This document shows, in pieces, positions 41,494-51,375 of a DNA stretch of 51,375 nucleotides. Origin of the DNA: Solirubrobacterales bacterium (GTDB taxonomy: Bacteria > Actinomycetota > Thermoleophilia > Solirubrobacterales > 70-9). A model generated the notes under the pieces. That model saw nothing but the letters and a program-made list of their open reading frames with translations. It had not been told where the DNA came from and ran no database searches. Numbering within the stretch: position 1 is the first letter of the stretch; each line of letters starts with the position of its first letter. Both the position numbers and the translations under genes were made by a program. Where the stretch lies: contig JAUQWL010000091.1 of NCBI GenBank assembly GCA_030835185.1, positions 1 to 51,375 of the forward strand, written 5' to 3'.

Positions 41494-42696
41494 GGGGTCA
41501 TCGTCGGCAGGCTTCAAGCCTCTTCGAGTCAGCAGGAAAACGCCGAACAGGGCGCTCACGATCGAACCGGTGAAAATGCCGATCTTGGCGTACTCCAGCA
41601 GCTGTTCGGCTTCAAACGAGAGCTCGGCGATGAAGAGCGACACGGTAAAGCCGATACCCCCGAGCGCTGCGACGCCCCAGACATGGGAAGGCGTGACGCC
41701 GTCGGGCGTCTTTCCCCAGCCGAACCTCTGCGCGATAGCGATGCCTGAACCGATCCCGATCACCTTGCCGAAGATCAGGCCGAGTGCTACACCCCAGAAG
41801 ATCAGGCTCGCCGAAGCATCGGCGAGAATGGTTGCGGAGATCACGATTCCTGCATTTGCAAGGGCGAACAGCGGAACGACGATCATGCTCGTGAACGGGT
41901 GGAGGCGGCGTTCGAGAGTCTCGATCACGTGGCGGCCCCTGATCGGATGAGCCGGGGCCATCAGACCGAGTATCACACCGGCAATGGTCGCGTGGACGCC
42001 CGATTCGAGGAAGGCGAGCCAGACCACCGCCCCGATTATCCAGTAGGGCCAGATCTTGCCGATCCGGAGGCGCTGCATCATGTAGACGATAAGGATGCCG
42101 GCAGCACCCGCCGCCAGCCACAGCATGCCGATATCCCTGGAGTAGAAGAGCGCGATGATCAGGATCGCGATCACGTCGTCGATGATCGCGATGCTCAGCA
42201 GAAGAAGCCGCACGCCCGATGGGACCCGCTTACCGAGCAGCGCCAGGACCGCCACTGCGAAGGCGATATCCGTAGCCATCGGGATCGCCCAGCCGTCGGC
42301 ACCCTCGCCGCCGGCGTTCAGGGCCGTGAAGATGAGTCCGGGCAGCATCACGCCACCGACTGCGGCAACCACGGGCAGCATCGCCTTGCTGCGGTCATTC
42401 AGTTCTCCGACCACCAGTTCCCGCTTGATCTCCAGCCCGACTACGAAGAAGAACAGCACCATCAGACCGTCGTTCACCCAATGCTTGAGATCCTCGGTGA
42501 TCGCGAACTCGCCCCAACCGACCGTCAGTCTGGTCTCCCAGAAGGACTGATAACTCTCACCGAAGGGGGCGTTGGCCCAGAGCACCGCTGCGACCGCGGC
42601 GACCAGCAGTACGGCGCCACCGGAGACCTCGCTCTTGATGAAGTCGGTGCCGGCGTCCCGCCAGCTCGTTTCGGGGTCTTTGATCGGATTAGCCAA
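41473..42696 (-). CDS. nhaA: Na+/H+ antiporter NhaA
   Basis: WVNDGLMVLFFFVVGLEIKRELVVGEL, PMATDIAFAVAVLALLGKRVP, HATIAGVILGLMAPAHP. Confidence 0.95.
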   Translation of the reverse strand: MANPIKDPETSWRDAGTDFIKSEVSGGAVLLVAAVAAVLWANAPFGESYQSFWETRLTVGWGEFAITEDLKHWVNDGLMVLFFFVVGLEIKRELVVGELNDRSKAMLPVVAAVGGVMLPGLIFTALNAGGEGADGWAIPMATDIAFAVAVLALLGKRVPSGVRLLLLSIAIIDDVIAILIIALFYSRDIGMLWLAAGAAGILIVYMMQRLRIGKIWPYWIIGAVVWLAFLESGVHATIAGVILGLMAPAHPIRGRHVIETLERRLHPFTSMIVVPLFALANAGIVISATILADASASLIFWGVALGLIFGKVIGIGSGIAIAQRFGWGKTPDGVTPSHVWGVAALGGIGFTVSLFIAELSFEAEQLLEYAKIGIFTGSIVSALFGVFLLTRRGLKPADDDPAATGKS

Positions 42697-42720
42697 GGTC
42701 GCGCGCTTTCTGCTGTCAGC

Positions 42721-43452
42721 TCAACGGCCCGGCGCGCCGCCGGGCGGCGTGCCGGGAGGGGGGGAAGGACCCCAGCTTGCGGTAGCTGGACCTTCAATCG
42801 GAATCCGTGGACCGCCGACGACTCCGGTGCCAATAATGACATCACCTGCCGCTTTGACACGTGACGCCACCTCTCTCATGGCGCTCTTCAGACCCTGCCT
42901 GCCGTAGGAGTGGAGGTCCGAGGTCAGACCCCGGGCGTCGAGCCCTGCCGAGCCGGCGAGAAAAAGTGCCCGCCTCATGTGGAACCCCTGGGTCACCACC
43001 AGTGCGTCACCGACCCCGAAGATCCGGCGGGCCCGCTCCATCGTCGCCCTCGTGTTGAAACCGGCGTGGTCGGTGAAGATCACTTCGCGTGGCACGCCCC
43101 GGCGGGTCAGCGCCAGCCTCATCGTGGTCGGTTCGTCGTAGAACCAGTCGCCGTGATCGCCACTCACCAGAATGCGTTCGACCTTGCCTTGCTTCCAGAG
43201 GTCCGCCGCCTGCTGGATCCGGTCGGCCAGCATCAGGCTCATGCTGCCATCTCCTTTCACCAGTGCCCCGGGAACGATCGCCGTCTGGGCCGGCTGCGCA
43301 TACGAAGCCTCGCAGTACACCTTTCCGCCGCCACCGATCAGGACACGGACGTTCGCAGCAAGGGCTACGAGCAAGCCCGCTCCGGCCAGAGTCGCACCGG
43401 CAAGCAGAAGGCGCTTCTCGAGTGTGGGGATGGTCGGGGCCGTCTTTGCCAA
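42721..43452 (-). CDS. YdcF/SanA-like DUF218 family protein
   Basis: TAIVPGALVKGDGSMSLMLADRIQQAADLWKQGKVERILVSGDHG..YDEPTTMRLALTRRGVPREVIFTDHAGFNTRATMERA. Confidence 0.87.
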   Translation of the reverse strand: MAKTAPTIPTLEKRLLLAGATLAGAGLLVALAANVRVLIGGGGKVYCEASYAQPAQTAIVPGALVKGDGSMSLMLADRIQQAADLWKQGKVERILVSGDHGDWFYDEPTTMRLALTRRGVPREVIFTDHAGFNTRATMERARRIFGVGDALVVTQGFHMRRALFLAGSAGLDARGLTSDLHSYGRQGLKSAMREVASRVKAAGDVIIGTGVVGGPRIPIEGPATASWGPSPPPGTPPGGAPGR

Positions 43453-43499
43453 GAGGTCAAAGTATCAATGGCACGCTTGGCTCTCCTAGACTGAAACAC

Positions 43500-44426
43500 A
43501 TGGGTTCGCCGGCCGACGGGCACTCTCACAGTCACGGACCCGGGGCCTACCGGGGCGGTGACCGGCGGGCCCTGCTGACAGCCGCCGGCCTGACCGCCGG
43601 TTTCATGGTCGCCGAGGCGGCCGGCGGGCTGATCTTCGGGAGCCTGGCACTGCTGGCGGACGCCGGACACATGCTTTCGGACAGCTTCTCTCTGCTTCTC
43701 GCGCTGACCGCGGTCTCGCTCGCTGCGAGACCGGCCACCACCCGGCGCCCCTTCGGCTACAAGCGGGCGGAGATCCTCGCGGCGCTCTTCAACGGCCTGC
43801 TCCTGCTCGTCGTCTCCGTCTGGGTGATCGTCGAGGCGATCCGCCGGCTGGAGGACCCGGTCGAGGTGATGGGAGCCGGCATGCTCATCGTCGCGGTGAT
43901 CGGCCTGGCCGCCAACCTCGTCGCGGCCTGGATCCTGATGCGATCCGGAGGCGGGAGCCTCAACGTGAAGGCAGCACTCCGGCATGTACTCGGGGACATA
44001 GCCGGCTCGATCGGAGTGATCGCCGCCGCCGGAATCATCCTGCTCACGGGCTGGGAATCCGCAGACGCGATCGTCTCGATCCTGATCTCGATCCTGATCG
44101 CGGCCAGCGCCTGGTCCGTGCTCAAAGAAGCGGTCGACGTGCTTCTGGAATCGGTCCCGGAAGGCATGGACGCCGAGGAGGTCGGTATGGCGATGGCCTC
44201 TCACGCAGGTGTCGAGGAAGTCCACGACCTGCACGTCTGGCAGATCACCTCCGGCTTTCCGAGCCTTTCCGCCCACATTCTGGTGGGTCAGGACGCCGAC
44301 TGTCACGGCATCCGCCTGGAACTCGAGTCCCTGCTGCGCGAACGGTTCGAGATCGACCATACGACGCTTCAGGTCGAGCACAGCGCAGATCCAGCGCCGC
44401 TACGCATCCAGAGTGCAGACGACTGA
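43500..44426 (+). CDS. Cation diffusion facilitator family transporter
   Basis: ATG at 43500; His-rich DGHSHSHGPG, LADAGHMLSDSFSLLLAL, RRPFGYKRAEILAAL. Confidence 0.93.
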   Translation: MGSPADGHSHSHGPGAYRGGDRRALLTAAGLTAGFMVAEAAGGLIFGSLALLADAGHMLSDSFSLLLALTAVSLAARPATTRRPFGYKRAEILAALFNGLLLLVVSVWVIVEAIRRLEDPVEVMGAGMLIVAVIGLAANLVAAWILMRSGGGSLNVKAALRHVLGDIAGSIGVIAAAGIILLTGWESADAIVSILISILIAASAWSVLKEAVDVLLESVPEGMDAEEVGMAMASHAGVEEVHDLHVWQITSGFPSLSAHILVGQDADCHGIRLELESLLRERFEIDHTTLQVEHSADPAPLRIQSADD

Positions 44427-44503
44427 GGTCGGCTCATCGCCTGCAAGTCGGGTGAATTCCTGCCCGAACGGGAACGTCCGGTGCCGACGCTACCTTTCCT
44501 CTC

Positions 44504-45214
44504 GTGAACTGGTTCGAAGGCCGCCTGGCCGCCTACGACATCGAAACCACCGGCACCGACACCGAGAACGACCGGATAGTCACCGCCGCCGTCAGCATCG
44601 TCGGCGGGGGGGAGGAAAGCGAGAGTCGCACCTGGCTGGTCGATCCGGGCGTCGAAATCCCGGAGGAGGCAACCGCGGTTCACGGCATCACCACCGAAAA
44701 GGCCCGGGCCGAGGGTCAAAACGCCGCCGACGCCGTGTCCGAGATCACCCAGGCGCTGGCGATGCTCGTCGCCGAGGACATCCCGATCGTCGCCTTCAAC
44801 GCCCGCTTCGACCTGACGATCCTCGACCGCGAAGCCCGTCGCCACGGGATCGAACCGCTGATCGAAGTCGTCGGCGGGCCGGAATCGCTGCTGGTGGTCG
44901 ACCCATACGTACTCGAGAAGCAGATCAACAAGTTCCGCAAGGGCGGACGCACCCTCGGCATCCTCTGCGAGGACTACGGAATCCCCCTGACCGACGCCCA
45001 CGCCGCCGACGCCGACGCGCTGGCTGCCGCACGCCTTGCCTGGAAACTCGGCCGGATCAATGCGGAACTCGGCGCCTACGACCTGCCCACCCTGCATGAA
45101 GACCAGATCATCTGGGCCGATGAACAGGGCCGCTCGCTTCAGGAGTACTTCGAACGCCAGGGCCGAACCGAAAAGGTCCAGACCGTCTGGCCACTCGTTC
45201 CGTTCGCGGCCTGA
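44504..45214 (+). CDS. DnaQ-like 3'-5' exonuclease (DEDD family)
   Basis: LAAYDIETTGTDTENDRIV, VAFNARFDLTIL, DAHAADADALAAARL. Confidence 0.9.
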   Translation: MNWFEGRLAAYDIETTGTDTENDRIVTAAVSIVGGGEESESRTWLVDPGVEIPEEATAVHGITTEKARAEGQNAADAVSEITQALAMLVAEDIPIVAFNARFDLTILDREARRHGIEPLIEVVGGPESLLVVDPYVLEKQINKFRKGGRTLGILCEDYGIPLTDAHAADADALAAARLAWKLGRINAELGAYDLPTLHEDQIIWADEQGRSLQEYFERQGRTEKVQTVWPLVPFAA

Positions 45215-45235
45215 GTTCCCCGCCAGACTGACGCA

Positions 45236-45274
45236 CCCGGGGGCCGATCGAGGACGACTCCGGCCGCCCCCGGG
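45236..45274 (+). terminator. GC-rich hairpin downstream of exonuclease gene
   Basis: CCCGGGGGC (45236-45244) pairs perfectly with GCCCCCGGG (45266-45274); no U-tract. Confidence 0.45.
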
Positions 45275-45320
45275 CGAGCCGTGGGAGGGTCCGGACGGAC
45301 GGATCAGCGACAATCGTGCT

Positions 45321-46025
45321 GTGAACCATTTCGACCGAGAACCAGGGGGGGCCGACGAACACGCGGTTATCGAACCCGAGCTGAACAAGAAGCAGGAGCT
45401 CAACCTGATCGACGAGATGGGCGGCCCGCAGGGCATCGCCGACTCGAGCCTTCCCGGGCTTCTCTTCGTCGCTGTCTACTCGGTCTCCGGCCAGGACCTG
45501 CAACTCTCTGCGATCGCTGCGGTCACGCTCGGGGCGGTTATCGGTGTAGTCAGGCTGGTGCGGGGGGAGTCGGCCCGCTTCGCAGCGGCGGGCTTCGTCG
45601 GGGTTGCCATCGCCGGCTTCATCGCCACCAGGACGGGCCGGGCTGAGGACTTCTTCCTGCCGGGGTTGCTGTTCAACGCCGGTTACGCAGTCGCCTACGC
45701 CGCGTCGATCGCGGTCGGCTGGCCGTTGATGGGCCTTCTGATCGGACCGATCATCGGCGACGGTATGAAGTGGCGACACGACCCGGCCAGAGTAAGGCTG
45801 TTCAATCGAATGAGCTGGATCTGGGTCGGGCTCTTCCTCACCCGCCTTGCCGTTCAGCTTCCCTTCTATTTCGCCGGATCCCTGGTCGCACTGGGAATCG
45901 CCAGGACGGTGATGGGCCTGCCGCTCTTCGCTCTGGGGATCTGGCTCTGCTACCTCCTGCTCCGACGGGAGGGAGTGGACCTGAAGGCACTCAACCCGAA
46001 GAATGCCGGAGCCGGAGAGGGCTGA
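45321..46025 (+). CDS. DUF3159-like membrane protein
   Basis: GTG at 45321; multiple TM segments, FFLPGLLFNAGYAVAYAASIAVGWPLMGLLIGPIIGDGMKWRHDP. Confidence 0.82.
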   Translation: MNHFDREPGGADEHAVIEPELNKKQELNLIDEMGGPQGIADSSLPGLLFVAVYSVSGQDLQLSAIAAVTLGAVIGVVRLVRGESARFAAAGFVGVAIAGFIATRTGRAEDFFLPGLLFNAGYAVAYAASIAVGWPLMGLLIGPIIGDGMKWRHDPARVRLFNRMSWIWVGLFLTRLAVQLPFYFAGSLVALGIARTVMGLPLFALGIWLCYLLLRREGVDLKALNPKNAGAGEG

Positions 46026-46052
46026 ACCCCCGGTCCGGTCCCCTCGGAAAGG

Positions 46053-48335
<2,283 letters not shown>

Positions 48336-48345
48336 CCTGACTGGT

Positions 48346-49185
48346 ATGGCCGGCCTCCGGGACAGGACGATCGTCGTGACCGGCGGAGCCCGGGGGATCG
48401 GCCTGGCAATCTGCGAAGCTGCACGGGCCGGCGGCGCTCGTGTCGCAGTCGTCGACATCGACGGCTCCGCGGCCGCCGGGACCGCGACACGACTCGGCCC
48501 GCGCTGTCGCGGTTATGCGCTCGATGTGTGCGATGCCGCGGGCTTCACTGAACTCCTCGAATCGGTCGAGCACGACCTCGGTCCGGTCGACGTCCTGGTC
48601 AACAACGCCGGCATCGCCGAAGCATCCGCACGGATCGGCGAGCAGTCGCGCAAGATGATCGACCGCATGATCGACGTCAACCTCAGAGGGACGATCAACG
48701 GAACACTCTGCGCGCTCGCACGGATGGAGCGTCGGGGGAGCGGCCAGATCGTCAACATCGCTTCCCAGGCAGGCAGGCTCGGCGTGCCCGCTCTGGCTGC
48801 TTACACGGCTTCCAAATTCGGCGTGGTCGGATTCACCGACGCGGTCCGGTTCGAGTACCGGGAGTCTGGAGTCCGCTTCACGTGCGTCATGCCCGGACCG
48901 GCACGAACGCAGATGATGGACGGAACCCGCAGGGTGCCCCTGGTCAGGCTCGTCACACCGCAAGCCGTCGCCGCCGAAGTGATCGCGGCGATCGAACATC
49001 GCCGCGAAGAGGTCTTCGTCCCACGTTCGAGCGGCTACCTGGTCCGCTTCTCCGGCCTGCTCCCGCCGCGGTGGAGGGAACGACTGATCCGGTTCTTCGG
49101 CCTCGAAAAGGTGTATTCACAGACAGACCCGGTCACCCGTGCCGGCTACGCGGACAGGGTCGAGCGCCAGACCAGGATGCGATGA
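48346..49185 (+). CDS. SDR family oxidoreductase
   Basis: VTGGARGIGLAICEA, LVNNAGIAEA, YTASKFGVVGFTDAVRFE. Confidence 0.92.
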   Translation: MAGLRDRTIVVTGGARGIGLAICEAARAGGARVAVVDIDGSAAAGTATRLGPRCRGYALDVCDAAGFTELLESVEHDLGPVDVLVNNAGIAEASARIGEQSRKMIDRMIDVNLRGTINGTLCALARMERRGSGQIVNIASQAGRLGVPALAAYTASKFGVVGFTDAVRFEYRESGVRFTCVMPGPARTQMMDGTRRVPLVRLVTPQAVAAEVIAAIEHRREEVFVPRSSGYLVRFSGLLPPRWRERLIRFFGLEKVYSQTDPVTRAGYADRVERQTRMR

Positions 49186-49224
49186 ACTTCAGTTGCCTCC
49201 CCCTTCTTACCTAGACTCACCGGC

Positions 49225-50361
49225 ATGGACCTGACCTTCTCGCCTGAAGAGACCGAGTTCCGCGACGAGCTGAGGGGGTGGTTGACAGTCAACGCGCCCG
49301 GCGAAGAGCCCCGCGGTGACGAAGAGGCCCAGTACGCTTTCCGCAAGGCCTGGCAGCGAACCCTGTACGACGCCGGCTGGGCGGCAGTTCACTGGCCCCG
49401 GGAGTACGGCGGCCGGGACGCCACGCTGATGCAGTCGGCGATCTTCTTCGAGGAGATGGGGCGGATCGGGGCGCCGCTGCCGGCCAACGTTCTCGGGCTG
49501 CTGCTCGCCGGTCCGACGATCATGGCCTGGGGCACCGAGGAGCAGAAGGAGCGCTATCTGACGCCGATTCTCTCGGCCGATGAAATCTGGTGCCAGGGGT
49601 TCAGCGAACCGGAAGCCGGGTCGGATCTGGCCGCTGTGAAGACCAGAGCCGTTCGTGACGGCGACGACTGGGTGGTGACCGGCCAGAAGGTGTGGACCAG
49701 TGGCGCCCAGTATTCGAAGTGGTGCATGCTGGTCGCCCGGACCGATCCCGAAGCCTCCAGGCACAAGGGACTCTCCTACTTCCTGATGGACATGGACCAG
49801 GAAGCCGTTCAGGTGCGCCCGCTGGTTCAGATCACCGGCGAGGCCGAGTTCAACGAACTCTTCATGGAAGAGGCAAGGATTCCTCACGAGAACATGCTCG
49901 GCGGGCAAGGCGACGGCTGGAACGTCGCGCTGACCACACTGATGAACGAACGCTCCGGACTCGGATTCTTCCTTCAGGTCCGCCTGCGACAGCTTCTGGA
50001 CCGCCTGGTCCGCGAAGCAGGAGAAAACGGACGCATAGACGATCCGGTCGTGGCCGAAGCCCTGGGGGACATGCACGTGCGGACCGAGACCCTCCGCCTG
50101 CTCGCCTACCGTGGACTCAGCGCGATAGAACAGTACGGTCAGCCCGGTCCGGAAGGCTCGCTCACCAAGTGGCTCTGGTCGGAGACAAACCAGATGCTCG
50201 CCCAGCTTGCGGTGAGCGTGCGCGGCGCCGATTCGCTGACCACCGGCGATTCCTGGGCTTACGAGCTGCTCCGCTCGCGCGGAAATACGATCGAGGGCGG
50301 TACGACCGAAATCCTCAAGAACATCGTCGCCGAGCGCGTGCTCGGACTACCGAGGAAGTGA
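49225..50361 (+). CDS. Acyl-CoA dehydrogenase (catalytic-type subunit)
   Basis: WCQGFSEPEAGSDLAAVKTRAV, GQKVWTSGAQYSKW, RGNTIEGGTTEILKNIVAERVLGLPR. Confidence 0.93.
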   Translation: MDLTFSPEETEFRDELRGWLTVNAPGEEPRGDEEAQYAFRKAWQRTLYDAGWAAVHWPREYGGRDATLMQSAIFFEEMGRIGAPLPANVLGLLLAGPTIMAWGTEEQKERYLTPILSADEIWCQGFSEPEAGSDLAAVKTRAVRDGDDWVVTGQKVWTSGAQYSKWCMLVARTDPEASRHKGLSYFLMDMDQEAVQVRPLVQITGEAEFNELFMEEARIPHENMLGGQGDGWNVALTTLMNERSGLGFFLQVRLRQLLDRLVREAGENGRIDDPVVAEALGDMHVRTETLRLLAYRGLSAIEQYGQPGPEGSLTKWLWSETNQMLAQLAVSVRGADSLTTGDSWAYELLRSRGNTIEGGTTEILKNIVAERVLGLPRK

Positions 50362-50368
50362 GGGCACG

Positions 50369-51370
50369 ATGAGGTTCGACTTCACCGAAGACCAGCACGA
50401 GATCAAGCGTACCGCCAGGGACCTCCTCGCCTCCCGATCCACGCCGGAAAAGCAGCGCAAGGCAGCCGAAGCGGGGGAGTACGACCCTCTCGTCTGGGGG
50501 GAGCTCGTTGAGCTCGGCTGGCCCGGTGTCGCGGTCGCCGAAGAGCGCGGGGGAGGGGGCCTGGGCTTCGTCGAGCTTGCAGGGCTTATCGAGGAATCCG
50601 GATACGCCCTGCTGAACGCTCCGTTTCTCAGCAGCGCGATGTGCGCAACCGCCATCGCCGAGGCCGGAAGCGACGATCAGATGCGGAACTGGCTGCCACG
50701 ACTCGCCTCGGGCGAGTCGACGGGGGCGTTCGGACTCGACGGCGAGATCATCGCTGACGCCGCAGAGGCCGATGTGGCAGTTGTCGCCGACCGGTCAGCC
50801 GGTACGGCCCGGCTGATCGAGGCCTCTGGCAACTCGATGCCGGCGCTGAACACGATCGACCCGACGCGCCGCTACGCCAGGCTCGGGAAGGGGCTCTCGG
50901 CCGGCGAAGACATGCCCGGAGACGCCGGGCCGGCGATCGACCTGGCTGCGGTGCTGATCTCGGCCGAGCTCGTCGGAATCTGCCGGCGTGCCCTCGACAT
51001 GACCCTCGAGTACGTGAAGGACCGCAGACAGTTCGGTCGTCCCGTCGGCTCCTTCCAGGCCGTCCAGCACCGCTGTGCCCGGATGCTGCTCTTCACCGAG
51101 GGTGCGCGGGCAGATACCTACTTCGCTGCCTGGGCCGCAGACGCCGATCGCGAGCGGTTGCCGGAAGCCGCATCGCTGGCCAAATCGGCATCCTCGAAAG
51201 CGGGAGTGGAGGTGACCGGCTCTGCCATCCAGGCCCACGGCGGCATCGGCTTCACCTGGGAGGCCGACATCCACTGGTTCTACAAACGCGCCCAGCTCGA
51301 CGCGACCATGCTGGGCGACAGTACCTTCCACAATCAGCGTCTCACCCGCATCGCCAAAGACCGCCTCTGA
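50369..51370 (+). CDS. Short acyl-CoA dehydrogenase family protein (possible non-catalytic partner subunit)
   Basis: 333 aa; RRQFGRPVGSFQAVQHRCARM, QAHGGIGFTWEADIHWFYKRAQ; LGDSTFHNQRL replaces the usual EGT motif. Confidence 0.9.
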   Translation: MRFDFTEDQHEIKRTARDLLASRSTPEKQRKAAEAGEYDPLVWGELVELGWPGVAVAEERGGGGLGFVELAGLIEESGYALLNAPFLSSAMCATAIAEAGSDDQMRNWLPRLASGESTGAFGLDGEIIADAAEADVAVVADRSAGTARLIEASGNSMPALNTIDPTRRYARLGKGLSAGEDMPGDAGPAIDLAAVLISAELVGICRRALDMTLEYVKDRRQFGRPVGSFQAVQHRCARMLLFTEGARADTYFAAWAADADRERLPEAASLAKSASSKAGVEVTGSAIQAHGGIGFTWEADIHWFYKRAQLDATMLGDSTFHNQRLTRIAKDRL

Positions 51371-51375
51371 GGCGG

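Overview
High-GC actinobacterial-type chromosomal segment; gene content and order suggest a Solirubrobacterales/Thermoleophilia-like lineage (inference only). It carries about 48 protein genes, mostly housekeeping: the 3' end of a CCA-adding enzyme gene, pgeF-sepF, hyuAB, proC-yggT-lspA-rluD, rpsB-tsf-pyrH-frr-uppS-cdsA-dxr-rseP, fadD plus a toroid-fold protein, ispG, proS-pgsA, a GarA-like FHA gene with ftsR, an AGPS-like FAD oxidase, nadE, a c-di-AMP (ydaO/yuaA) riboswitch before an RlpA-like gene, ccdA, gltBD, nhaA, a CDF transporter, a SNF2 helicase and a paired acyl-CoA dehydrogenase module. The ispG-proS interval (about 19.35-22.83 kb) is the clear accessory region. It holds a MazEF-type toxin-antitoxin pair and at least two decayed genes, and is bracketed by an inverted, hairpin-forming repeat of about 50 bp. 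Across the window many genes have a TANNNT hexamer 6-7 nt upstream of the start codon, consistent with leaderless transcription. No rRNA, tRNA, CRISPR array or recognisable transposase was seen. I did not find a convincing large novel system. The best leads are the repeat-bounded island, the leaderless promoter signature, the zinc-ribbon GarA fusion, the repeat-tailed ribosomal protein S2 and the toroid protein beside MEP-pathway genes.
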